From Bacillota bacterium (GTDB lineage Bacteria; Bacillota; Clostridia; Oscillospirales; Ethanoligenentaceae): a stretch of DNA of 25,851 nt. Positions 20,155-25,851 of this stretch are shown piece after piece. Below the pieces are notes generated by a model. That model made no database searches, had not been told where the DNA came from, and saw nothing but the letters and a program-made list of their open reading frames with translations. Position 1 is the first letter of the stretch. Each line of letters starts with the position of its first letter. The position numbers were made by a program, and so were the translations under genes. The stretch spans positions 1 through 25,851 of the forward strand of contig JAEWAE010000067.1 of NCBI GenBank assembly GCA_023391835.1. Direction: 5' to 3'.

Positions 20155-22572
20155 ATGACAGACAAGCAGGAACAGCTCCGTACGATGGAGCTGCCTTTGT
20201 TGGCACTCAGGGGAGTGGCCCTTTTTCCGGGCATGATTCTGAATTTTGACGTGGGGCGCCGCAAATCGGTGCTCGCGCTCAACGAGTCGATGAAAGAAAA
20301 CCAGATGATCTATCTGGTGGCCCAAAAAGATATGCGCGATGACGATCCGTCGTCCGACCGGCTCTATTCTGTCGGCACGATCGCCCGGGTGCGGCAGATT
20401 TTACATATGCCGGGTGAAAACCTGAAGGTCCTGGTGGAGGGCCTGCGTCGTGCCCGTGTGGCGGAAGTTTTAAAGGAAGATCCGTACATTTCCGTCCGGG
20501 TGGAGGAATGCCCTCAGCCCGAATACCGTTCCACCAAGACGGCCGAAGCCATGGTGCGCCGGGCGCGGGAGCTCATGGGCTCCTATGCGGAGCTCGGCCC
20601 CAAGCTGCCGGGCGAGGTCATGATGGAAATCATGGCCAACGACGATATCGCGAAACTTTCCGATTATATCGGAGCCAATATTCTTCTGCGACTCGAAGAC
20701 AAGCAGCCGGTGCTTGAGGAGCTGCATCCCCTGCGCCGCATGGGTTTGGTGCTCCGCCTGCTCGATAAGGAAATTGGCGTGCTGGGGTTGGAGCAGGAGA
20801 TCAACGAAAAAATCCACACTGAAATCGACCAGAATCAGCGGGATTACTATCTGCGGGAGCAGATCAAGGTGCTTTCCGACGAGCTGGGGGAGGGGGACTC
20901 CCCGCAGGACGAGGCGACGGAGTATCATAAGAAAATCGACCGTCTCAAGCTGCCCAAGGAAGCTTCCGAGCAGCTCCACCGGGAGGCCGACCGTCTTTTC
21001 CGCATGCCGGCCGGCTCCCAGGAGGCCACGGTGGTGCGCACCTGGCTGGACACCTGCCTGGCCTTGCCTTGGAATAAAAAGACCCGGGATAAGATCGACC
21101 TGACCCATGCCCGCAAGGTGCTCGACGAAAATCACTATGGGCTGGATAAGGTCAAGGAGCGTATTCTGGAATTTCTGGCCGTAAAAAAGCTGGCCCCCGA
21201 CATGAAGGGCCAGATCATCTGCTTGGCCGGCCCTCCGGGCGTGGGCAAGACATCCATCGCCCATTCGGTGGCCCGCGCCATGGGGCGGAAATATGCCCGC
21301 GTGTCGCTGGGCGGTTCCCGGGATGAGGCCGATATCCGCGGCCATCGAAAAACCTATATCGGGGCCATGCCGGGGCGCATCATTAATGCCCTGACGCTGG
21401 CAGGCACTAAAAACCCACTCATCCTGCTCGACGAGATCGACAAGGTGTTTGAGGATTACCGCGGCGACCCTTCGGCGGCGTTGCTGGAAGTACTCGATTC
21501 GGAACAGAATTTTGCGTTCCGCGACCATTACGTGGAATTGCCCTTCGATTTGTCGGACGTGCTGTTCATCACCACGGCCAACGATGTTTCCACGATCCCC
21601 GCGCCGCTGCTCGACCGCATGGAAGTCATCGATATCCCGAGCTATACCCGGGAGGAAAAATTTCATATTGCCAAAGAGCATCTTCTGCCCAAGCAGCTCA
21701 AACGGCACGGCCTGACACGCCGGCAGCTTGCGGTGGCCGACGATGCCCTTTACGGCCTCATCGACTACTATACCCGCGAGGCCGGCGTGCGCAGCCTGGA
21801 ACGGGAGATCGCCTCCCTGTGCCGCAAGGCGGCCAAATCCATCGCGCTGGGCGACAAAAAGCGAGTGTCGATTGCCGACGCCGGTCTGGTGGAACTGCTG
21901 GGGCCACATAGGTGTATCCCCGAGAAGCTGCCCGAAACCGACGAGGTCGGCGTCGTGACAGGCCTTGCCTGGACGTCTGTGGGCGGCGAGACTATGCCGG
22001 TGGAAGTCTGCGTGCTTGACGGCAACGGCAAAATCGAGCTGACCGGCTCGCTGGGCGACGTGATGAAGGAGTCGGCGAAGGCCGCCATCACCTATATCCG
22101 CAGCCGGGCGGACGAGCTTCATATCGACAAGGAATTTTACAAGAATAAGGATATTCATATCCATGTGCCCGAGGGCGCCATCCCGAAAGACGGGCCTTCG
22201 GCCGGCGTGACCATGGCGACGGCCGTGGCTTCCGCCCTGATGCGGCTGCCGGTGCATCGTGAAATCGCGATGACCGGCGAAATCACCCTCCGCGGCCGGG
22301 TGCTGCCCATCGGCGGCCTGCGCGAAAAGACCATGGCGGCCTATCGCGCCGGCATCAAGACGATCATCATCCCTCAGGATAACACGCCCGATTTGGCGGA
22401 AGTGGACCGGGTGGTGAAGGATCATCTGCAGTTCGTACCGGCGGACAGCATGGATAAAGTGCTGCGTACGGCCATCGACTTCGATGCGGGCAAAAAGACC
22501 GAGATTATCACCGCGTTCCCGGCGGGCATTTCGGCCGGCAGCCGCGGCCATGTGACCACGCTGGAACAATGA
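20155..22572 (+). CDS. lon: Lon ATP-dependent endopeptidase
   Basis: An 805-residue LonA protease that degrades misfolded and regulatory proteins in the cytoplasm. The N-terminal substrate-binding domain begins at LPLLALRGVALFPGM. The AAA+ domain has Walker A GPPGVGKT (359–366), then LGGSRDEADIRGHRKTY and Walker B LILLDEIDK. In the protease domain, Ser682 in PKDGPSAGVT and Lys725 in REKTMAAYRAG form the catalytic dyad, spaced as in E. coli Lon. GGAGGT about 8 bases upstream fixes the ATG. It has its own promoter with a candidate operator and lies between clpX and engB, as in many Firmicutes. Confidence 0.98.
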   Translation: MTDKQEQLRTMELPLLALRGVALFPGMILNFDVGRRKSVLALNESMKENQMIYLVAQKDMRDDDPSSDRLYSVGTIARVRQILHMPGENLKVLVEGLRRARVAEVLKEDPYISVRVEECPQPEYRSTKTAEAMVRRARELMGSYAELGPKLPGEVMMEIMANDDIAKLSDYIGANILLRLEDKQPVLEELHPLRRMGLVLRLLDKEIGVLGLEQEINEKIHTEIDQNQRDYYLREQIKVLSDELGEGDSPQDEATEYHKKIDRLKLPKEASEQLHREADRLFRMPAGSQEATVVRTWLDTCLALPWNKKTRDKIDLTHARKVLDENHYGLDKVKERILEFLAVKKLAPDMKGQIICLAGPPGVGKTSIAHSVARAMGRKYARVSLGGSRDEADIRGHRKTYIGAMPGRIINALTLAGTKNPLILLDEIDKVFEDYRGDPSAALLEVLDSEQNFAFRDHYVELPFDLSDVLFITTANDVSTIPAPLLDRMEVIDIPSYTREEKFHIAKEHLLPKQLKRHGLTRRQLAVADDALYGLIDYYTREAGVRSLEREIASLCRKAAKSIALGDKKRVSIADAGLVELLGPHRCIPEKLPETDEVGVVTGLAWTSVGGETMPVEVCVLDGNGKIELTGSLGDVMKESAKAAITYIRSRADELHIDKEFYKNKDIHIHVPEGAIPKDGPSAGVTMATAVASALMRLPVHREIAMTGEITLRGRVLPIGGLREKTMAAYRAGIKTIIIPQDNTPDLAEVDRVVKDHLQFVPADSMDKVLRTAIDFDAGKKTEIITAFPAGISAGSRGHVTTLEQ

Positions 22573-22584
22573 TTATATAGGTTC

Positions 22585-22612
22585 CCGGTCGGAGCGTTGT
22601 TGCCGCGACCGG
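22585..22612 (+). repeat. Stem-loop between lon and engB
   Basis: CCGGTCG pairs with CGACCGG (7 bp) across a 14-base loop, directly before the engB ribosome-binding site at 22615–22623. There is no T-tract. It may tune engB translation or protect the lon mRNA end. Confidence 0.35.
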
Positions 22613-22624
22613 CCGGGAGGAGGC

Positions 22625-23245
22625 GTGCCCTTGAAATTGACCGACATGAATTTGGAGTGCTCTGCCTATCTGCCGGAGCAAATTCCGGTGCCCCGCCTGC
22701 CCGAGATCCTTTTTTCGGGCAGGTCGAATGTGGGCAAGTCCACGCTGCTCAACCGTCTGGCCGGCCGCAAGTCGCTGGCGCGGACAAGCTCCGTGCCAGG
22801 CAAAACGGCTTCCGTGAATTTTTACACGGGCCGATATACGGCTCAAACAGCGGCCGGTAAGCATGCCGGCATGCTTCGGCTGGTGGATCTGCCCGGCTAT
22901 GGCTTTGCCCGCGTGTCGCGGGATGAAAAGGCCCGGTGGAGCACACTGATGGATGCTTTTTTTGCTCAGAGCCGCGACATCCGACTGCTGGTGCAGCTGA
23001 TGGATGTGCGTCGCCCCCCGACACCGGAGGACCGACAAATGATGGATTATGCCGTCAGCCGCGGCATTCCCACGCTGGCAGTGATGACCAAATGCGACAA
23101 GCTCAACCGGACCGAAATGGCCCGCCGACGGGAAGAAGTGCCCCGGGAGCTGGCCGACTCCGGTACGTCAAATATTCTGTTTGTGTCGGCTCCGGCGGGG
23201 GAAGGCATCGACGCCCTGCTGCGGGCTGTGGGTGAGTGGCTGTGA
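22625..23245 (+). CDS. engB: Ribosome biogenesis GTP-binding protein EngB (YsxC)
   Basis: A 206-residue TrmE-Era-EngA-EngB family GTPase needed for 50S assembly. GTPase motifs are G1 GRSNVGKS (32–39), G2 in PGKTASVNF (59–67), G3 DLPGYG (88–93), G4 TKCDK (155–159) and G5 near VSAPAG. The start is undecided: GTG at 22625 is 4 bases after GGAGG, while TTG at 22631 is 7 bases after AGGAGG; the proteins differ by two residues. The order lon–engB is conserved in Firmicutes. The stop overlaps the next gene's GTG (GTGA at 23242–23245). Confidence 0.96.
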   Translation: MPLKLTDMNLECSAYLPEQIPVPRLPEILFSGRSNVGKSTLLNRLAGRKSLARTSSVPGKTASVNFYTGRYTAQTAAGKHAGMLRLVDLPGYGFARVSRDEKARWSTLMDAFFAQSRDIRLLVQLMDVRRPPTPEDRQMMDYAVSRGIPTLAVMTKCDKLNRTEMARRREEVPRELADSGTSNILFVSAPAGEGIDALLRAVGEWL

Positions 23246-23742
23246 GTGCCCCCGAGACCCTCCATTCGTTTGCGCCAATCGGTGACGAGCGCTCCCGACT
23301 GCTGATTCTCGGCACCATGGCATCGCCGGCTTCCCTGCGTGCCGGCATGTATTACGGCCACCCCCAGAATGCTTTCTGGCATCTGCTGTCGGAGCTGACG
23401 GGTGAGCCGATTCCGACGGATAATATGCAAAAGCGCGCGCTGCTGCTGCGCCATGGCATCGCCCTGTGGGATACGCTGGCAAGCTGCGAGCGTCCCGGCG
23501 CAGCCGACAGCGACATCCGCCGAGAGCTGCCCAGCGACATTCCGGCTTTGCTCCGGCGCTGCCTGCATGTGCGGGCCGTCTTTCTCAACGGGTCCGCCGC
23601 CTATGGGTTTTATCAAAAATATCAGGCGCCTCACGTCCGGCTGCCGTATTATCGGCTGCCCTCCACCAGTCCGGCCAATGCCAGAGGAGGCTATGCCGCC
23701 AAACTGGCTGCCTGGCGTGCCATTGTGCCTTTTTTGATTTGA
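23242..23742 (+). CDS. DNA-deoxyinosine glycosylase-like protein (uracil-DNA glycosylase superfamily)
   Basis: A 166-residue protein resembling the hypoxanthine/deoxyinosine-DNA glycosylases of the UDG superfamily, which remove deaminated adenine. The family pattern is seen as LLILGTMASPASLRAGMYYGHPQNAFWHLL (positions 21 to about 50), with the polar HPQN where the catalytic Asn is expected in this group, and LPSTSPANAR near the C-terminus. It probably starts at GTG 23242, overlapping the engB stop, with GGGTGAG 5 bases upstream; GTG at 23236 is an in-frame alternative. It joins MutY as a second base-excision repair enzyme in the window. Confidence 0.82.
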   Translation: MSAPETLHSFAPIGDERSRLLILGTMASPASLRAGMYYGHPQNAFWHLLSELTGEPIPTDNMQKRALLLRHGIALWDTLASCERPGAADSDIRRELPSDIPALLRRCLHVRAVFLNGSAAYGFYQKYQAPHVRLPYYRLPSTSPANARGGYAAKLAAWRAIVPFLI

Positions 23743-23770
23743 CGGGCCGGGTGCCTGTCGGTAAAAATCG

Positions 23771-23799
23771 TTTACTTTTATGGTTTATTGTGTTAAAAT
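23771..23799 (+). promoter_or_regulatory. Promoter of the YerC-like regulator gene
   Basis: TTTACT (23771–23776), 17 bases, then TAAAAT (23794–23799) with a TGT extended -10. The start would be near 23806, just upstream of the palindrome at 23822–23841. Confidence 0.6.
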
Positions 23800-23821
23800 T
23801 GTAAGAGAATTCGTCTGTGAT

Positions 23822-23841
23822 TCATCCGGCTTTCCGGATGA
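23822..23841 (+). promoter_or_regulatory. Palindrome in the leader of the YerC-like gene
   Basis: TCATCCGG and CCGGATGA form a perfect 8-bp inverted repeat around CTTT, three bases before the GGGAGGG ribosome-binding site. It could be an operator for autoregulation by the TrpR-like product or an RNA hairpin affecting translation. There is no T-tract, so it is not a terminator. Confidence 0.4.
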
Positions 23842-23856
23842 CCGGGAGGGAATACA

Positions 23857-24147
23857 TTGAACAGTAAGCTCAGGGATGACAATCTGGATTATCTGTTCCG
23901 GGCAATCCTGTCGCTGCAAAATATTGAGGAATGCTACGACTTTTTCGAGGATCTGTGCACGGTGGCGGAAATGAAGGCCATGTCCCAGCGGCTTCATGTG
24001 GCGCGTATGCTGCGCAACCACCATATTTACAGCGACATCGTGGAAAAAACCGGCGCCAGCACGGCCACCATCAGCCGTGTCAACCGTTCGCTCCATTACG
24101 GCAGCGAGGGCTACGACACCGTGCTGAACCGCCTGGAGGGCAAGTGA
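23857..24147 (+). CDS. YerC/YecD family TrpR-like DNA-binding protein
   Basis: A 96-residue helix-turn-helix protein of the YerC/YecD group, related to the Trp repressor but widespread in Firmicutes and not tied to tryptophan. The conserved core is FFEDLCTVAEMKAMSQRLHVARML followed by the DNA-binding helices around YSDIVEKTGASTATISRVNRSL and the closing GSEGY. The start is TTG at 23857 with GGGAGGG 6 bases upstream; the N-terminal SKLRDDNLDYLF is family-typical. It has its own promoter and a leader palindrome, and its stop overlaps the methyltransferase GTG. Target genes are unknown; the paired methyltransferase is one candidate. Confidence 0.9.
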   Translation: MNSKLRDDNLDYLFRAILSLQNIEECYDFFEDLCTVAEMKAMSQRLHVARMLRNHHIYSDIVEKTGASTATISRVNRSLHYGSEGYDTVLNRLEGK

Positions 24148-24962
24148 CGCCCTACAGCGTGCTCGCCGCCTATTACGACGAGCTGATGGCGGATGTGGAT
24201 TACGCCGGCCGGGCCGCTTATCTGGAGCGGGTCTTTGCCCGGCATGGGATTCGGCCCGGGCTGGTGCTCGAGCTGGGGTGCGGCACAGGCAGCCTTTCGC
24301 TGGAACTTAGCCGCGCCGGCATGGAGGTCATCGGGCTGGATCGCTCCGAGCAGATGCTTTCCGCCGCCGCGCAGAAGGCCGGCTCCACCAACGGCCGGGT
24401 GCTTTTTATCTGCCAGGATATGCGCGGCATCGATCTCTATGGCACCGTGGACGCGGTTGTCTGTGCGCTGGATGGCATCAACCATGTGACATCGCCTGTG
24501 GATGTGGTGCGGGTCTTTGAGGGCGTGGCCCGCTTTTTAAACCCCGGCGGGCTCTTTGTGTTCGACCTCAATACTCCATATAAGATCGCCCATGTGCTGG
24601 GTGACAACACGTTTACCTACGACACCGACGACGTATACTGCGTCTGGCAAAACAGCTACCGGCCCCGTACCGGCCTGTGCCGGTTCGATCTGACGTTTTT
24701 TGAGTGGGATGGGGCGTGTTACCGCCGAGCGGATGAGCATTTTTCCGAGCGGGCCTATTCCACCGGCCACATCCGCCGGATGCTCCGGCAGGCGGGGCTC
24801 TCGCTGGAGGCTGTGTATGCCGACATGACGCTGGAAGTGCCCACGGACACGACGGAACGGGCCGTCTATGTAGCGCGCCGGCCGGCGGTGCCGCAGCCGG
24901 AAATGCATTGTCCCGCAGATGGTGAAAAAGTTTTGGAAAAGAAAAATGAAATATTCGGTTGA
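24144..24962 (+). CDS. Class I SAM-dependent methyltransferase
   Basis: A 272-residue Rossmann-fold methyltransferase. Motif I is VLELGCGTGSLS (41–52), followed by VIGLDRSEQML (the acidic SAM-ribose residue), a DMRGIDL segment and GGLFVFDLNTPYK. The opening YSVLAAYYDELMADVDY is common to a clostridial group of uncharacterised methyltransferases. The start is GTG at 24144, overlapping the stop of the upstream regulator gene (GTGA), with GGAGGG just upstream; the longer open frame to 23931 shadows that gene. The substrate is unknown. The last codon overlaps the -35 of the tRNA promoter. Confidence 0.85.
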   Translation: MTPYSVLAAYYDELMADVDYAGRAAYLERVFARHGIRPGLVLELGCGTGSLSLELSRAGMEVIGLDRSEQMLSAAAQKAGSTNGRVLFICQDMRGIDLYGTVDAVVCALDGINHVTSPVDVVRVFEGVARFLNPGGLFVFDLNTPYKIAHVLGDNTFTYDTDDVYCVWQNSYRPRTGLCRFDLTFFEWDGACYRRADEHFSERAYSTGHIRRMLRQAGLSLEAVYADMTLEVPTDTTERAVYVARRPAVPQPEMHCPADGEKVLEKKNEIFG

Positions 24963-24987
24963 CATTTTTTCGCGTTTATAGTAAAAT
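24959..24987 (+). promoter_or_regulatory. Consensus promoter of the tRNA cluster
   Basis: TTGACA (24959–24964), exactly 17 bases, then TAAAAT (24982–24987). The -35 overlaps the methyltransferase stop codon. The start falls near 24994, about 25 bases before tRNA-Asp, a near-ideal stable-RNA promoter. Confidence 0.88.
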
Positions 24988-25018
24988 AATTGTCGCTGCC
25001 TGTAAAATTTACATATAT

Positions 25019-25095
25019 GGCCCGATAGTTCAGCTGGTTAGAACGCTAGCCTGTCACGCTAGAGGTCAGGGGTTCGATCCCCCTTCGGGTCGCCA
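25019..25095 (+). tRNA. tRNA-Asp (GTC)
   Basis: Full cloverleaf of 77 bases with encoded CCA. The acceptor arm GGCCCGA pairs with TCGGGTC (one G·U), the discriminator is G, and anticodon GTC is at 25053–25055 in a CTGTCAC loop. GGTTCGATCC gives a normal T-loop. Confidence 0.97.
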
Positions 25096-25099
25096 ATAT

Positions 25100-25175
25100 G
25101 CCTCTGTAGCTCAGTCGGTAGAGCAGGGGACTGAAAATCCCCGTGTCGGTGGTTCGATTCCGCCCGGAGGCACCA
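25100..25175 (+). tRNA. tRNA-Phe (GAA)
   Basis: A 76-base cloverleaf with encoded CCA. GCCTCTG pairs with CGGAGGC (one wobble), the discriminator is A, and anticodon GAA is at 25133–25135. It starts 4 bases after tRNA-Asp, so both come from one precursor. Confidence 0.97.
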
Positions 25176-25179
25176 ATAT

Positions 25180-25255
25180 GCGGATGTAGCTCATCTGGTA
25201 GAGCGCCACCTTGCCATGGTGGAGGTAGCGGGTCCGAGTCCCGTCATCCGCTCCA
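25180..25255 (+). tRNA. tRNA-Gly (GCC)
   Basis: A 76-base cloverleaf with encoded CCA. GCGGATG pairs perfectly with CATCCGC, the discriminator is T, and anticodon GCC is at 25213–25215 in a TTGCCAT loop closed by CCACC/GGTGG. Confidence 0.97.
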
Positions 25256-25270
25256 GTTCCCGATGGGAAC
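25256..25270 (+). repeat. Small hairpin in the spacer between tRNA-Gly and tRNA-Cys
   Basis: GTTCCC pairs with GGGAAC around a GAT loop, directly after the CCA of tRNA-Gly. The spacer here (55 bases) is longer than the 4–5 base spacers elsewhere in the cluster. No T-tract follows; it is possibly a processing signal. Confidence 0.5.
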
Positions 25271-25310
25271 CCAAGCAATCGGCAGCATTCCGCTTGTTTC
25301 GCATAGACCC

Positions 25311-25385
25311 GGCGCCATAGCCAAGCGGTAAGGCAGAGGTCTGCAAAACCTCTATTCCCCGGTCCGATTCCGGGTGGCGCCTCCA
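25311..25385 (+). tRNA. tRNA-Cys (GCA)
   Basis: A 75-base cloverleaf with encoded CCA. GGCGCCA pairs perfectly with TGGCGCC, the discriminator is T (U73, the Cys identity base), and anticodon GCA is at 25343–25345. Confidence 0.97.
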
Positions 25386-25390
25386 TTTAT

Positions 25391-25466
25391 GCTGGTGTGG
25401 CTCAGTTGGTAGAGCAGCTGATTCGTAATCAGCAGATCGTGGGTTCGAGCCCCATCAGTAGCTCCA
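25391..25466 (+). tRNA. tRNA-Thr (CGT), with a mismatched acceptor stem
   Basis: A 76-base cloverleaf with encoded CCA. Anticodon CGT is at 25424–25426 in a TTCGTAA loop with a perfect GCTGA/TCAGC stem. The D- and T-arms look normal. The acceptor stem is odd: 5' GCTGGTG faces CAGTAGC, giving a G5·G68 mismatch and a G4·U69 wobble, where CACCAGC would pair fully. The 3' arm would fit a GCTACTG 5' arm. The 3' part may have been replaced by a site-specific integration event. Confidence 0.9.
25441..25466. other. Candidate attachment site in the 3' end of tRNA-Thr
   Basis: The T-arm to CCA part of tRNA-Thr borders a sharp change to AT-rich sequence and carries the acceptor mismatch. Tyrosine integrases commonly use the tRNA 3' end as att core. 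No integrase or second copy is visible in the window, so this is inference from position. Confidence 0.35.
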
Positions 25467-25467
25467 T

Positions 25468-25516
25468 AAAAGCTAGGTCAAACAGATGCTAGGTTCATTT
25501 GCTTGACCTGGCTTTT
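25468..25516 (+). terminator. Terminator-like long stem-loop after the tRNA cluster
   Basis: AAAAGCTAGGTCAA (25468–25481) pairs with TTGACCTGGCTTTT (25503–25516), 14 bp with one G·U, around a 21-base loop. A GTGTTGTTTT tract follows. GCTAGGT occurs twice (25472–25478 and 25488–25494). It begins 2 bases after tRNA-Thr and likely ends the tRNA transcript. Confidence 0.75.
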
Positions 25517-25624
25517 GTGTTGTTTTCATAGCAAGTCAATTGCTGGATAGAATATAAGGCGCGAAGAGAGCTAACTACTATCTTGTATTACACATTTTAT
25601 TGATGTTAATAGGGGGAACTTTGT

Positions 25625-25851
25625 ATGGAAAAATCACGTATTTTAGAGATGACCTTTGCTGATGTCTATCCATTATATATACAAAAAGCACAAAAAAAGG
25701 GACGCACAAAAGATGAAGTCGATGAAATTATTTTTTGGTTAACTGGCTACGACGAACAAACCTTAGAACAACAAATTGTACAACAAACAAATTTAAAGAC
25801 ATTTTTCGAACATTCACCAAGAATCAATCCAAATATATCGCTTGTTAAAGG
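25625..25851 (+). CDS. DUF2200 family protein (5' part, cut by window end)
   Basis: The first 75 codons of a gene that runs past the window. The protein begins with RILEMTFADVYPLYIQKA and continues with KKGRTKDEVDEIIFWLTGYDEQ, the typical DUF2200 pattern; full members are about 110–120 residues and of unknown function. AGGGGGA at 25611–25617 is a good ribosome-binding site 7 bases before the ATG. A weak TAGAAT (25548–25553) may be its -10. Codon use (AAA, TTA, ATA, CAA) is strongly AT-rich, unlike all other genes here, suggesting recent acquisition or a foreign contig segment. Confidence 0.85.
   Translation, partial: MEKSRILEMTFADVYPLYIQKAQKKGRTKDEVDEIIFWLTGYDEQTLEQQIVQQTNLKTFFEHSPRINPNISLVK

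Noticed and set aside
18598..20325. Minus-strand frame of 575 codons opposite clpX and the lon promoter
   Set aside because: Antisense shadow of clpX that also runs through the clpX terminator and lon promoter; no family resemblance.
20470..22569. Very long minus-strand open frame (699 codons) opposite lon
   Set aside because: It lies wholly antisense to a certain lon gene, is rich in His, Arg, Gln and Gly and has no recognisable domain. High GC and codon bias readily create such frames.
25019..25466. Repeated GTAGCTCAG and GGTTCGA blocks as a possible repeat array
   Set aside because: They are the conserved D- and T-arm sequences of five tRNA genes, not a CRISPR or other repeat array.
25525..25553. 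Promoter for the DUF2200 gene with TAGAAT at 25548
   Set aside because: The -35 is poor (TTCATA), and AT-rich DNA gives such hexamers by chance, so it is mentioned only in the gene entry.

Overview
The window is about 25.9 kb of GC-rich, densely coded bacterial chromosome. Two blocks have gene orders typical of Firmicutes: rplS–lepB–rbgA–rnhB–yraN and tig–clpP–clpX–lon–engB. With the high GC, the DUF1540 and YerC/TrpR-like proteins and Gram-positive style Shine-Dalgarno sequences, this points to a Clostridia member, probably of the Oscillospiraceae/Ruminococcaceae type. The taxonomic call is inference. Many genes overlap by 4 bases (ATGA or GTGA), and several appear to use TTG or GTG starts.

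Layout. Bases 1–125 look like the terminal, non-coding end of an IS21-like element. A good promoter (139–168) then drives a four-gene operon: a DUF3830 cyclophilin-like protein, an unrecognised helical protein, a flavin reductase-like protein and an SDR/epimerase. A DEAD-box helicase follows on the minus strand, divergent from mutY. Next is a cell-envelope cassette (5793–10044) with a polyprenyl-phosphate glycosyltransferase, an RffA-type sugar 4-aminotransferase, a polytopic GT-C-like transferase and a two-anchor membrane protein of unknown function. yfcE follows.

From 10625 the genome is housekeeping: a promoter and structured leader, rplS, then lepB, rbgA, rnhB, yraN and thrC, followed by a small DUF1540 protein (minus strand) and a metallophosphoesterase. 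The proteostasis block (tig, clpP, clpX, lon) has two clear promoters; lon has a dyad operator candidate just downstream of its start site. engB, a deoxyinosine-type DNA glycosylase, a TrpR-like regulator and a SAM methyltransferase complete the protein-coding part.

A TTGACA/TAAAAT promoter then serves five tRNA genes (Asp, Phe, Gly, Cys, Thr). The last, tRNA-Thr(CGT), has a mismatched acceptor stem. Immediately after it the sequence becomes AT-rich with different codon use and carries the start of a DUF2200 gene, cut by the window end. This looks like the edge of an acquired element inserted at the tRNA 3' end, or a contig join.

The most interesting points are the Arn-like amino-sugar transfer cassette, the chimeric-looking tRNA-Thr boundary, the lon operator and the altered G4 motif in RbgA. 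I saw no CRISPR array, rRNA, phage structural genes or obvious defence system.
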